DNA of 64,000 nucleotides, from the NCBI GenBank assembly GCA_022606425.2, contig JAHDVF020000009.1, positions 62,001-126,000 on the forward strand, given 5' to 3'. The DNA comes from Lepidostoma basale (Eukaryota; Arthropoda; Insecta; Trichoptera; Lepidostomatidae). The position numbers were made by a program, and so were the translations under genes. This document shows positions 1 through 9,595 of this stretch, in pieces. Positions within the stretch are counted from its first letter, which is position 1. Each line of letters starts with the position of its first letter. Below the pieces are notes generated by a model. That model was not told the DNA's origin. It saw only the letters and a program-made list of their open reading frames with translations, and ran no database searches.

Positions 1-13
1 GTATATATATATT

Positions 14-223
14 TATGTTTTGTGTGATTTTGGGTAACAACGTGTGATTTATCCTTCTCGACCGACCTTACGGAGATCGTTGCAGTCTCCATCTTCAGGG
101 TAATGTGGTGGTAGTGGTGGTGTTGGTGGTGGATTACCCTGAAGATGGAGACTGCAACGTTCTCTGAAACGTCGGTCGAGAAGGAGAAATCACACGTTGT
201 TCCCCAAAATCACACAAAACATA
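14..223. repeat. Inverted-repeat element, hammerhead-like family a
   Basis: Two arms of about 90 bp (14-104 and 133-223) are reverse complements with a few mismatches, around a G/T-rich spacer (105-132) of GGT/GTG repeats. In the right arm the plus strand reads CTGAAGA at 139, one extra T, a stem GGAGA/TCTCT, GAAA at 166, then C-GTCG-GTC ending at 177, in the base order of a minimal hammerhead ribozyme. The left arm carries the diverged mirror copy. The outer arms (TTTTGTGTGATTTTGGG type) are not shared with other families in this window. No coding capacity is seen. Confidence 0.7.
105..132. repeat. GGT/GTG-rich simple sequence in palindrome centre
   Basis: A 28-bp run made of GTG and GGT triplets forms the loop between the two arms of the flanking inverted repeat. 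The low-complexity content suggests replication slippage at the hairpin tip. Confidence 0.7.
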
Positions 224-459
224 TTGTTGCCGACCGTGAATATCTACGCAAATATTAGATATATTTAATCTACATAAATCGAAATATATTTATCACCTTG
301 AATCGCTTTTTGCCTACCAACTAGCAAAGAGTGACTAAACCATTTTATGGAAATCAAGGTACTATCAAATTAAGTATCAAAATACTATATCAAATTAAGT
401 TTACGTATACTTAATTGTATATTAATACTTTCACAACAACAATAAGAATTTTTTGTTAG

Positions 460-690
460 ATTGTTGGAAAGATAAACCGATCAGTAGAAGCAAGTGCAAA
501 AAGCATAATAATTCCAATTAGAGCCAATAAAGCAGGTTTCAATGATCGTGCTTTCAGCGTTGCGAATCCGTTGCCGTGGAATAGCCTCCATGTTAGTATA
601 AAGTATGAGGATAGTGACGTTAAATTTAAGAAACTTCTAAAGACTGCACTGTTCGATCAGTCATTAACTAGTGCGCCCTTGGAGTTATAA
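460..690 (+). mobile_element. CR1/L2-like LINE, C-terminal ORF2 remnant
   Basis: A frame open from 460 to the TAA at 688-690 ends with residues resembling DRAFSVANPLPWNSL, then FKKLLKTALF. This is the pattern (RxFSVAxPxLWNSLP...FKxxLKTxLF) at the C-terminus of many CR1/L2/Jockey-type LINE reverse transcriptases. No start codon belongs to it and only the last 75 or so codons remain, so it is a 5'-truncated dead copy. Downstream 765-860 has repeated CGCCC...TGGAGG motifs that may be its 3' untranslated region. The clade is inferred from the motif alone. Confidence 0.6.
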
Positions 691-1397
691 TAAAATAATA
701 AAATGTTTAGCCTTGAAAAGTATTTTGAGAGTATTTCATTATTAATTTCTTACATAAATACACCACTGCGCCCCCCTTTATAGCTTTAACATGCTACCGC
801 CCCATGGAAGACTACAGCGCCCACTGGAGGACGATATCGCCCTTGTTGAGAACCTGTACATTAAGAATCTTCTGTGCAGTTGAATTTAACCGTAATTCTT
901 CAGATTTTATCATCTTCATAGTTGAAGATGATTGTGATGTTTTTTTTACCGCGATTCTAAAAAAATATAATTGTCTTTTTGATCCACCCTGTACCATTTA
1001 CGATATTAAGCACAGACCAAAAAATAAGTGTTTAAGGTATGCGATAGGGTTTACCCTGGAAAAGTATTAATTTCGTACGCATAGGTACCTACGTAAAATA
1101 ATACCGCATAGGGGACTGACACTCATACTAATCTCGGCCGTTACGTTAATATATTGACTGCTCTACAAACCAGTCGAAACAGAACATTCGGGATATTTTA
1201 AAACGGACTCTAACCCGGCCATTATCATAAAGTAATAATAATTCCGGGGGATAGTAGCATGTAATTGCCAGAAGCAAAGGGGGTGAGGGATGCCGCAGCC
1301 GCGATACTGGATTACGCGTATTCTTGCCATTTCAATAATGTGCGTAGTCTACTAAGCAATCACTTGCTATATAAGTATCCATTAATTTGTAACATAG
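691..1397. other. Unassigned AT-rich DNA
   Basis: Apart from the possible LINE 3' untranslated region up to about 860, I recognise nothing here. An 88-codon open frame at 804-1070 has no recognisable motif and looks like chance. Confidence 0.4.
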
Positions 1398-1892
1398 TTT
1401 GATTTAGTATGGAAGCGAAGCATGGGTCTGGCAAAAGAAGGATGAAAGTAGAATAAATGCAGTAGAAATGAGATCTCTTAGACGAATGTGTGGATACTCT
1501 GTGTATGATAGAGTGTCGAATGAAAATATAAGAAGTGAATGCGGTGCGAATGATGGTGTCATGAACAAAATAACGAAAGGATCATTAAGATGGTTTGGAC
1601 ATATGGAAAGAATGAATGAAGAAAGAATGGTAAAAAAAATATATGTTAATGATGTAAATGGAACCCGAAATAGAGGAAGACCGAGGAAAACGTGGCACGA
1701 TCAAATAAATCAAATATTGAATGTCGGCCATGTGAGGAGTCAGAGAAATCGACGCTCGTGTATGACACGATGTATGAATGTTGAGGAAGCGAGAGAAATA
1801 TGTCAGGAAAGAAAAGTGTGGCAGTCCATTCTTTCTGCCTACCCCTTCGGAGAGACGGCGTGATGGTTAGTTAGTTAGTTATTTTGATTTAG
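1398..1892 (+). mobile_element. RTE-like LINE 3' end with target-site duplications
   Basis: The element occupies 1408-1882 and is flanked by the 10-bp direct repeat TTTGATTTAG (1398-1407 and 1883-1892), so both insertion boundaries are defined. It opens in frame at YGSEAW, continues through RRMCG and WFGHMERM, then RGRPRKTWHDQINQI, and ends SILSAYPFGETA at the TGA at 1861-1863. This is the C-terminal region downstream of a LINE reverse transcriptase. The tail is GGTTAGTTAGTTAGTT. The frame is intact for about 150 codons, so the insertion is fairly young, but endonuclease and catalytic RT domains are absent. The exact LINE clade (RTE-like) is inferred. Confidence 0.8.
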
Positions 1893-2518
1893 ATATACGA
1901 AATGTTAACATATAAACAAATGGAACAATATCATAACATAAAGGCAAAAACCTGTACGGTTGTCGTCAAAGAAAGTGCACGAGAATCGATTTTTGAATAC
2001 AAGAAAGCGAGACAGAACTATTTAGATTCTCTGCGAAAGTGATTCGAAATGCACACAATGCGTATGCCCGAGATCGTTTTTGTATTATTTTGAAATTTGT
2101 TCTGATTATTGTTGTACGAGTTCATAAACTCTAACCATCTCTCATGCGTTCCTGGTATTAAATATAATATTTTACCTGTTCTCAAAACTATAATTGTTGT
2201 TTGTAATATCTTCTGAGAAAATAAACTAATGATTTCGATTTGATTTGAGTATAACATAAAACAACAAACCATGTACTTTATGTAGCGTTTAAAGGTTTTT
2301 ACATCATATAACTCTAAGACTTTCTTAAAATACCCTTTTGGTATACATTCCATTTTAAAACACTTAAATGATATGATATTTTGAAGCATTTATTAAAATA
2401 TGACAAAAAATATTTCAAAGTTTATTTATAACTTATCAAGAGCTTTATGGTATTAAAAACAAAAATTTGAAATCTAATGCACTGGTGTTTTAATAATGAC
2501 TAACGTTTTCCTATTATA
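1893..2518. other. Unassigned AT-rich DNA with an uncharacterised 123-codon minus frame
   Basis: A minus-strand open frame (2018-2389) encodes a lysine-, isoleucine- and phenylalanine-rich peptide with no family I recognise. It contains PGTHERW, encoded by a 23-bp word at 2135-2157 that recurs at 43.7 kb and, with changes, at 56.4 kb. It may be part of an unidentified repeat rather than a gene. Confidence 0.35.
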
Positions 2519-2748
2519 TTTTTTTTTTGTACACAACAAGTCGTTTGAACCCAATTATTGTATTCATTTTGTTTTAAGCTATTATATTGATTCACGTGAC
2601 ATGTGAGAATCTATCGCTATTTTATTGTCACGTAAATTCTACACCAGACCAAAGACAGTGTGCCAATCACACTGCCAACTTCGGGAATCGAAGCCGGGAC
2701 CTTTGGTACGGCATTCAGAGCTTTAACCACTCCTACAAGAAGGTCGTC
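2519..2748 (-). mobile_element. SINE-A (tRNA-derived), tail type 1
   Basis: Read on the minus strand, a tRNA-like head starts near 2748 with an A-box region (GTGGTTAAAG type, diverged) and a B box (GGCTTCGATTCC). It is followed by CAGTGTGAT, TGGTCTGGTGTAGAAT and AATAAAATGGCGATA-like blocks, and an A-rich end represented by the T run at 2519-2528. The copy is diverged from those at 30.2 and 42.5 kb but colinear with them. Confidence 0.8.
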
Positions 2749-3440
2749 AGTCGTTCTTATAGGGAAAACTATGATATTCGATTGTATGAAACGCCCACAC
2801 TAATGTTAATGGAAAGTTAGTCGAAACCGAGAATGACTTGAAACCACACACAGTAATTCCCATCGTGCGAGGAAGGTTGACATTATATTACAATCCCCAC
2901 TCACGGATTGAAAATCATTCATCTTGGAACAGGGCAGAACTAGGAGAGGGAAGTGGAGACGAGTGAGTGAGAGAGAGAGAGTGAGCGTGCAGGGGTGCAG
3001 GGGTGCGGGGCAGCGGACAGGCGTCACATAAATATACTCCGCAGGGGTATAAAATGATTTATTATTTGCCGACGGACTCGTTACTATTTCCATCACCGAA
3101 ATGGTTGGTATTTTTGATACAGCGAATGTTAATCTTCATATAAATATAAGTAGGATAAACCTGAGGTAAGTGTCCCTTGATGGATTCGTTGACTCCTAAT
3201 ATGGAGAGAGAGAAAGAAAGAGAGAGAGAAAAGTTGGCAAATTGTCCTGGCGTTAATACGCAAAAGAAAAAAAATGTAGTAAGTTAGTTAATTTATAGAA
3301 CGAAAAATAAAACATAATACTAAAAAATTAATCAATAGTTCTCTGCTGGAAGTAAGATTTACAATAAAACTCTATTTTTTTTTAGAGGTATGTATATCAT
3401 TGACAAAAAAAAATGTCCCACATGCCATTATTTTGTCGGT
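2749..3440. other. Unassigned DNA with GA-rich and G-rich patches
   Basis: This stretch has GA simple repeats (about 2963-2982 and 3203-3232), a tandem GTGCAGGG-type G-rich patch (2987-3016) and a TATAAAA motif at about 3047. No coding frame is recognised. It could contain a promoter or be non-functional. Confidence 0.35.
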
Positions 3441-3444
3441 TTTA

Positions 3445-3590
3445 AAGATATTTATATATAGTAAATAAAATATTTGTTAGAAATTTGTTTCGCCTTGCGA
3501 TGGCATTCTTAGACTACCTCGTTTGAGAATGCACACGCAAGACGAAACAAATTTGCAACAAGTATTTATATATTTTTATATATAAATAAA
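3445..3590. repeat. Inverted-repeat element, hammerhead-like family f
   Basis: The arms around 3469-3512 and 3520-3567 are inverted copies. Read outward each gives TTTGAGAATGC, a short stem, then GAAACAAATTT. The RNA-like core resembles the hammerhead order, but positions are mutated: the left-arm stem is GCC/GGC while the right arm has GAC. Outer flanks are TATATAAATA-rich. Confidence 0.55.
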
Positions 3591-3599
3591 AAATCTATG

Positions 3600-4105
3600 T
3601 AATACCAACAAAATAATTTCGTTTACTTTGTAATTATAAATGTAGTTTTACTAAATAAAAAACATATCCAAAAAAGTACATCCATTTATTTACTTTTTCA
3701 AAACATTAACTACCATATAGATGATTATCCAGAGGTTGTGGTATGTCCAAGTTGATGTGGATGGGTCAACTAGAGTATCTAAAGAGACCGGATTTCATCA
3801 GAAGACACACTGGACAGCTAGTTCTGGAGACAATATAGAAGAAGGGTGGATCTCATGCAAATGGGACAAAGGCTAGGGAAAATTTGAAAATAATTTAAAA
3901 AACATGATTTAATTAAAAATTTAAAAAAAAATCTAAAAAAGCCTTTTTTAATCACAAAAAAAACATTCAAATAAATGCGTGTAAATCACGATCGGTTTCG
4001 AAAAATATCTATTATATTAACATCAGATAATGGAAATTGTTGCTCTCTAAAAACGGTGCTAAATAAATTTAAAACATAGTAATGCTATATTCAATCTAAT
4101 ATTTT
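3600..4105. other. Unassigned stretch, possible old repeat at 3720-3890
   Basis: The part at 3720-3890 is less AT-rich than its surroundings and reads like a worn transposon 3' region, but stops interrupt every frame and I could not match it to the LINE families in this window. The rest is AT-rich. Confidence 0.3.
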
Positions 4106-4108
4106 TTG

Positions 4109-4550
4109 CAACATTTTGAATGTATAAAAATTCTTGTAGACAAATACTGGATTTTACCCATTGCGAATAATTTTTTTTTTATAAGGATTAATTGTATCTC
4201 AAAAGAGACAAAGATGTAAATTATTTGGAAACAGAATATGGTGGTCGAGGCGTTTACAGGAAAATCTAAAGATTTTCTGCCTAATGCTTCCCAATCTTAA
4301 TAGATGACGCTAGTGCAGAGTGAACTAAAAAATGTGAAGATAGGCGCAGCATTCTAGCACATATACAACTTCCAAAAAATTGTCAGACGTGGTGGTCGTA
4401 AGAAGGACGGAATGGGGAATGTTGTTAAACATAAAGCGATAGCTCAACCCAACCAATGACAGGTCATAAGTCCTACTGTAAGCCCTCGGCCACCATATTC
4501 CCAGAAAACAATTTACATCTTCGTCTCTATTGAGATACAATAAATCCTTA
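4109..4550. repeat. IR-T element, right arm complete
   Basis: The ends are inverted: ATAAGGATTAATTGTATCTC near 4180-4200 mirrors GAGATACAATAAATCCTTAT near 4532-4551. Inside are blocks shared with copies at 31.8, 44.5, 48.9 and 49.9 kb, such as GACAGGTCATAAGTCCT, GGAATGGGGAATGTTGTTAA and TGGTGGTCGTAAGAAGG. Here the left arm is cut after about 70 bp and the right arm is long. A leader (4109-4175) is shared with the 31.8-kb copy. It looks like a non-coding element with very long terminal inverted repeats, of unknown superfamily. Confidence 0.65.
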
Positions 4551-4559
4551 TAAAATTAA

Positions 4560-5095
4560 TATTTTTTGTATTAAAATGCTTTAATCGAAAAATAAAATTA
4601 ATAATACGATAACGATTGATACAATATCACCAATTAAAAGTTTCGCTCATCTCAAATAAAATCATTAATTGTGTCTTTATTAATTTATAAATGGAAAGGA
4701 ACATTATTAGCAAGTCCATTATATTTAATGCGTCAATAAATATGTACTTACAATAACACAAGAGTTATCCTATCGAATTCAGATGCTCGTATCCATTACG
4801 TGGCAGGAGTTTTCTAAAGGAAGATTGGGCGCAAGGCACAACAGAGGAATTAACCTCGTCTTTACTTTGAAAATATAGCCCATCGTATTTGGAAGTACTT
4901 CCTGAGAATGACCGACCGGAAATTGGTTTTCCCGCCCCGGGACCAGCGATGGCATTTCCGGGGGGCAGAAAAATATGTATTAAAATGGTGAATGTGTCAA
5001 CACACATCGATTTATGTCCAATTTAAAATAAAATAAAAAATATTTCTGTCCGTATAATAAAGTATGGCGATACATTTGCGTGAAATAAAAATACG
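4560..5095. other. Unassigned stretch with a GC-richer core
   Basis: The block at about 4770-4975 is GC-richer than its flanks and not seen elsewhere in the window. An 80-codon minus frame (4765-5007) has no recognised motif. It may be unique host sequence. Confidence 0.3.
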
Positions 5096-5097
5096 TG

Positions 5098-5515
5098 TGA
5101 TAAATGGAAGTAAAGCATGGAACTGGTAAACGATAAATGAAAGTATAATAAATGCAGGATAAATAATATCCCAACAATTCTTTGCGATCAAATATATAAT
5201 CATACTATGCATTAAATTTTTTGTATATACACTGGTCCCATAATGAGTTGAAAATTCATGCGATTTCAATATATTGCATGTATTAATAAATATAATACAT
5301 GCAATATATTGCAATATATATATATAAAAATAATAAATATATAAAAAAATAACCGGTAAACGAATGTGTTGTAGATCTTTATATAATAAAGTGAAAAATG
5401 CAGTGCGAACAAAAACGCAATTAACAAAAGTAATACAAGTATCATTAAGATGATTTGGACTAATGAGAGTAAATTTAAACACTGTAAATATTGTTCGAAA
5501 TAGAGGTAAAATTTA
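5098..5515 (+). mobile_element. Decayed RTE-like LINE fragment
   Basis: At 5098-5157, GGAAGTAAAGCATGGAACTGG and AGTATAATAAATGCAG follow the YGSEAW...SRINAV coding block of better copies. At 5398-5515, AGTATCATTAAGATG and CGAAATAGAGGTAAA follow the GSLRWFGH and RNRGR blocks. The frame is destroyed, and an AT-rich hairpin (5268-5308) sits between the two parts. This is an old copy. Confidence 0.55.
5268..5308. repeat. AT-rich hairpin
   Basis: AATATATTGCATGTATTA and its reverse complement face each other across a very short loop. The sequence lies inside a decayed RTE-like copy and may mark a cruciform-prone site. Confidence 0.6.
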
Positions 5516-5535
5516 TACAACCCTTTTTTTCTTGA

Positions 5536-5735
5536 ATAATGATGTAACACTTAATTACTAAGAATGAAAACGTCTGTTTTCAAGAAGAGTTATTATTTTT
5601 TATTTGAATTGCATGTTTCGCATTATTTAAAGTTTGATAAATTTGATGAATATTTAAAATGTTTGAAACATTTGATAACTCTTCTAGAAAATAGTCGTTT
5701 TCATTCATTTTAATAATTTAGAAAGAAAAAACATT
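5536..5735. repeat. Inverted-repeat element, family i (diverged)
   Basis: The left arm has GAATGAAAACGTCTGTTTTC then GCATGTTTCGC. The right arm mirrors it with GAAACATTTGATAACTCTTC, TAGAAAATAGTCG and TTTTCATTC. It is an eroded copy of the commonest inverted-repeat family here. Confidence 0.6.
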
Positions 5736-5739
5736 TTGA

Positions 5740-6380
5740 ACGAGCTCAATATTCTTAGTAATCTTGCAGAAAAAGACAAACTGCTTTGATCGCTATTTCA
5801 ATAACTTTAACGTCAATTAAAACAATGTTAATGTGGAATCTTCAGAATTAATAATTCAATTATTATTAATTATAGTAGGCGAAGGGAAAGCATCACAAAA
5901 GTGATATCAATCACAGCCATAAATAGTGAACAATGACACTGTATCAACATTAAAGTTATCGTAAATTAGTCTAAAACAACTACGAAATTATGAAAATTAA
6001 TTGGCAACATTACACTGGTACCGCGTACCAAAACAGTAATGAAATAACATTGAAAATAAATCAAACTGAACAAAAACCGGTAGCGATCCTTGAACTAAGA
6101 TAAATCATCCATACAGCACGCAGGGAAGCATATATTAGTGGGGCGAGTTGGCACGGAACAAAATGGAGAATTCTGATAAAAGAAAAACATTTACTTGTTT
6201 TTGTTTAAACAGCTTCATGTTAATTTAGAAACACAAAAAAATAATACTTGGTTTTACATTAGTATAATAAAAGTGCATTGTCGTTATTAAAACTATTTGT
6301 GTTAAAAAAAAATTTATGTATAATTTTGTACAAAATAAAATACGAACTAAAATTTTCGTTACAATTGAAATTGAAATACG
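5740..6380. other. Unassigned AT-rich DNA
   Basis: No coding frame, tRNA or recognisable repeat is apparent. The short GC-richer part at 6010-6160 is not repeated elsewhere in the window. Confidence 0.3.
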
Positions 6381-6384
6381 TTAA

Positions 6385-6645
6385 TATGAATAATTACTGT
6401 TTAAATTTAAAACACTGTTATAATATCACAATTTATTTTTATTCACCGAGAGTGTCGCGACAGCTATTTCGCCAACCGATGTTGGCATCATCAGGTGTTA
6501 CAATAAACTGTTAATTGTAACATCGTTTATTGTATGAATAAAAATAAATTGTGATATTATAAGTGTTTTTAAATTTTAACAGAAATAATGTTAAAGTATC
6601 ATACTGTTTCGGCCAAAACAATGGACTATAAATAAATAAATATCA
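6385..6645. repeat. Inverted-repeat element, hammerhead-like family b
   Basis: The arms (about 6385-6450 and 6535-6590) share a TATCACAATTTATTTTTATTC block in inverse orientation. The right edge has the family end TTTCGGCCAAAACAATGGAC. The minus strand at 6459-6494 reads CTGATGA, an extra T, GCCAAC/GTTGGC (six perfect pairs, four-base loop), GAAA, then TAGCTGTC. It is the best-preserved family b core in the window apart from one C-to-T change after GAAA. Confidence 0.7.
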
Positions 6646-6649
6646 TATA

Positions 6650-7272
6650 CCCAAGAAAATTGCAGAAAAAATAATTTACTCACATTAGTTTGTGCTTTAG
6701 TGAAAATGATGCGAATTTTGAATACAAAAATACTTCAATAAATTGATAACAAAACGCTTGGAGCACAATTAATTTAATGAGGTTTCATTGATGGATTTAG
6801 TGACGTCTAAACTCTCCTTTATAACTGGATAGATAGCAAAAAGTGTTCGACAAACGGGCGTTATTTACGGTTCAATTTGACAACTTTATTCTGGAATGGA
6901 GCCCAGTTTGTTCTTGCAAATGGCGACTTTATAGCAACGGTCGCATATCGACATTTCTCTGGTCAAAAGGAAATGAGGGAGCCCTGACATTCAGGGCTCG
7001 GGAGGTCAAATGTATGACAGAGCAGTGTAGGGACCCTTAACGGCCGGACGGGGGTTTGGAAAACAGAATTTTTACTAGTTTCAGGACGGTTTCGTACAAA
7101 TATATAATGCGACGCGTCTTTGAATGAGGTTAAAATATTACGGGCGCCGCGAGACGACCGCCATTTTTTATTTTAATGGCGGGACAAGCTGATTAATTAT
7201 TTGTAAAGGTTTAAAATTTAAATTCTAACACTAAATAACGAAAATTAATCCTAATATAACAATATAAATAAT
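6650..7272. other. Unassigned stretch with GC-richer core at 6840-7175
   Basis: The core is not repeated elsewhere in the window and may be unique host sequence. A 65-codon frame at 6843-7040 has no recognised motif. The remainder is AT-rich. Confidence 0.3.
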
Positions 7273-7339
7273 GATTGACGGTAATTTTATAAACAAAATT
7301 AAATACGAATAAAAATGTATTGATCAAAACATTAGTTTT
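7273..7339 (+). repeat. 67-bp direct repeat, copy 1
   Basis: GATTGACGGTAATTTTATAA and the following 47 bases recur 810 bp downstream (8083-8149) with about four differences. The downstream copy sits inside a LINE fragment, so this one is the likely donor. Confidence 0.75.
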
Positions 7340-7388
7340 CTCTCTAAGGCAATACTTGTTATAATATTATATACATTTGATGTACAAT

Positions 7389-7636
7389 CAGTGGCGGTAC
7401 TTCCATAGAAACCCAGAAGCCCAGCTTGCGTAAGAAATTTTGAATCAAAACCTCTTCTAGCTTACAGAGGTTCAGCTCTTGTGGCTATTCCTCTTAGATC
7501 TGATGGGAACATTGTTGGAATGTGATTTGGTGGGTTATTGGTTTATGCGGGGGCATGATTATTTAGATTTGGGGGTTTTGATTAAATTTTTTTACGCAAG
7601 CCGGGCTTCTGGGCTTCTATGGGAGTACCGCCACTG
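7389..7636. mobile_element. hAT-like MITE with 8-bp target-site duplication
   Basis: The element starts CAGTGGCGGTAC and ends GTACCGCCACTG, with terminal inverted repeats extending about 65 bp (ACCCAGAAGCCCAGCTTGCG against its mirror near 7593). It is bounded by the perfect 8-bp direct repeat TGTACAAT at 7381-7388 and 7637-7644. An 8-bp duplication and C/TA-G type ends are typical of the hAT superfamily. At 248 bp it has no transposase, so it moved with a trans-acting enzyme. The 67-codon frame at 7479-7682 runs out of the element and is not meaningful. Confidence 0.85.
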
Positions 7637-7701
7637 TGTACAATATATTATAATTGTTATAATACTCGTATATTATACATAGTAAGGAAAAACTTCTCAC
7701 T

Positions 7702-7748
7702 CCCACATTATATAATAAAACTTCTAGATAACAGAAGTTTTCGTAAAT
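7702..7748 (+). repeat. Family i inverted-repeat fragment
   Basis: ATAATAAAACTTCTAGATAA plus CAGAAGTTTTCG matches one arm segment of family i. It abuts the family b element that follows. Confidence 0.5.
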
Positions 7749-7749
7749 T

Positions 7750-7945
7750 GTTAAATTGAATAACTTTGTTTTTTGTATCACAATTGTATTTAATTTACGC
7801 TGATGATGTCAACATAGGTTGATGAAACACCTGTCGCGTAAAATAAAATACAATTGTGATACAAAAAACAAAGTTATTCAAATGTTACAATTTTAAAATG
7901 TTAAGGTATCATAATGTTTTGACCAAAACAATGGACTACTTCATA
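7750..7945. repeat. Inverted-repeat element, hammerhead-like family b
   Basis: The arms 7762-7799 and 7840-7876 mirror each other (ACTTTGTTTTTTGTATCACA and its complement). The compact centre at 7800-7835 on the plus strand reads CTGATGA, extra T, GTCAAC-ATAG-GTTGAT, GAAA, C, ACCT, GTC, so one hammerhead-like copy forms the whole loop. The right end has CCAAAACAATGGACTA, the family terminus. Confidence 0.75.
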
Positions 7946-8017
7946 AATTATTAAGTTTATCAAAAAAATGATTTTCATCGATATAAATTAATATTATCCT
8001 AAATCAATCAATAACTA

Positions 8018-8276
8018 AAAGGCGGCCATATTCGAAGTACGCAAAATCGACGAACGTGCATGATCCATTGTATGAATATAAGGATTGACGGTAATTTTAT
8101 AAACAAAATTAAATATGAAAAAAAAGGTATTGATCAAAACATTCGTTTTTGAAAGGAAGAGAAGAATAGAGGAAGCTCGAGAGGTATGTCAGGAAAAATG
8201 AGTGTCGGTCCATCTTCTCTACCTACCCCTTCGGAAAAACGGCGTGATGGTTAGGTAGATAGTTAGTTAGTTTAAA
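8018..8276 (+). mobile_element. RTE-like LINE 3' end split by a 67-bp templated insert
   Basis: The segment 8018-8078 matches the GHVRSxxNRRACMTRCMN coding block, and 8166-8276 matches EEAREVCQE...SAYPFGxTA and the TTAG tail (TTAGGTAGATAGTTAGTTAG). Between them lies a copy of 7273-7339 plus a few bases. The frame is broken by this insert and by point changes. Confidence 0.7.
8083..8149 (+). repeat. 67-bp direct repeat, copy 2, inside a LINE
   Basis: This is nearly identical to 7273-7339 and interrupts the LINE between the MN and EEARE codons. It has no terminal inverted repeats or obvious target duplication, so it looks like filler DNA copied during break repair. Confidence 0.7.
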
Positions 8277-8279
8277 TAT

Positions 8280-8840
8280 TCAATATGTAGTTTTATGTCA
8301 TTGTTGATAAAATGATAAAAGCAAATATTAACTTATTTTCAGATCATTATTTCACTTCTATTTAGGTACTTGTTACAAACTATAAATATATAAAATCAAA
8401 CAAACTCAAGAAAAACGTAAAAATATACATTGAATATTTAATAAAACAATTTAAAATTGTAGTTGACACGATTATTGTATTCAAGACGGCCGTAAAGAAA
8501 TGTAACCAAAGATTTGGGACACAAACCAATCCCTAAGGTTGTCTAAAGGATAACGATTTCCTCGACCCGAAATGTCCTTAACCAAGTTTCCTGTAGGCAA
8601 TTGATTCCTTGATCCCCGAGCAGGAAGCACAGAGCAGGGATATCGGGATATTGGATCGGTTAAATTATTATCTCGAGGACATTTATAACTTGTTACCTAA
8701 ATTAACAGAGCTACGGCTATTTGTAGACTATCTCAATCAAGTGAAATACATTTTGGTTTGGAGGTGGAAAATTTCATATCTTTGTGCTGGAAACTATTAG
8801 CGCGTTGAAAATTAATAACTGGTATTAAAATACATTTTGG
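8280..8840. other. Unassigned stretch
   Basis: The part at 8490-8780 is GC-richer and not repeated in the window. A 63-codon frame (8609-8800) has no recognised motif. No exon-like structure can be defended. Confidence 0.3.
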
Positions 8841-8843
8841 TCG

Positions 8844-9375
8844 ATGAAATGCAGAATTGAAGATGCACGAGCTGCATTTAATAAAATGAGAACATTCTTT
8901 TGCAATGATAATCTTAACTTGAAACTCCGACAAAGAATAATTAAATTTTATATATGGTCTGTTCTACTATATGGCTGCGAAACCTGGATTCTGAAAGTGA
9001 ATGTAATGAACCGGTTGGAAGCGTTCGAGATGTGGATATACCGCAGAATGCTTCGTATACCGTGGACCGATAGGGTCAGTAATGCAGATGTACTACAGAG
9101 AGCCAGAGCCAATAGAGAGCTGTTGTCGAGTGTGAAAATTAGAAAGGTCTCATATTTGGGTCATGTGCTAAGGGGAGAATAATACCACCTCCTTCGACTG
9201 ATATAAATGGGTAAAGTGGAGGGACGTCAGGGAGTTGGTAAAAGGCAGCTGTCCTGGCTGCGGAACATAACAAGAGTTCAGAATCTGTTCCAAGTGACGC
9301 AGGATAGAGATGCCTTCGCTGCAGTGATCGTCAACGTTGGGGGGACCTGACACGGCACCAAAAGAAGAAGAATTA
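8844..9375 (+). mobile_element. LINE-C ORF2 C-terminus, frame-broken
   Basis: The frame 8844-9182 encodes the post-RT region of a non-LTR retrotransposon. Recognisable segments are LLYGCETW, RLEAFEMWIYRRMLRIPW and YLGHVLRGE. After the TAA at 9180 the homology continues in another frame with GKVEGRQGVGKRQLSWLRNI and DRDAFAAVIVNVGGT, ending near GGCACCAAAAGAAGAAGAAT. A frameshift near 9180 has therefore cut a longer tail, and the catalytic RT and endonuclease domains are missing. The (GAA)n-type end is shared with other LINE families here. Confidence 0.8.
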
Positions 9376-9595
9376 AAATACAATTAATATTAAGATTATT
9401 CAACGAAAGATTAACCCCGATTCGGTCGTTGAAAAAAGGGTTCTGATGAAAAATACCATATTGTAAAAGCACTATTTAGATCATGTATTATAAATTACTC
9501 AATACTTTACTTCTTATTAAGATGATAAATCTTTGAAAGCATATTAATAGAAAAATCATACAAAAGTATCTGCGATAAATAAAATCGGTAATTAA

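Noticed and set aside
804..1070. 88-codon open frame
   Set aside because: No recognisable motif, overlaps an equally open frame on the other strand, and lies next to a LINE 3' region.
1864..1880. TTAGTTAGTTAG tails as telomere-repeat (TTAGG) remnants
   Set aside because: The unit is TTAG, always follows the same LINE end, and never includes the extra G, so it is the LINE 3' tail.
2018..2389. 123-codon minus frame as a host gene
   Set aside because: Strong A/T-driven codon composition, no domain, and part of it is a dispersed word. It is recorded only as an unassigned stretch.
5012..5550. Overlapping minus frames of 94 and 156 codons
   Set aside because: Very AT-rich, hydrophobic low-complexity translations over a decayed LINE copy and AT repeats. 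Not credible as a membrane protein gene.
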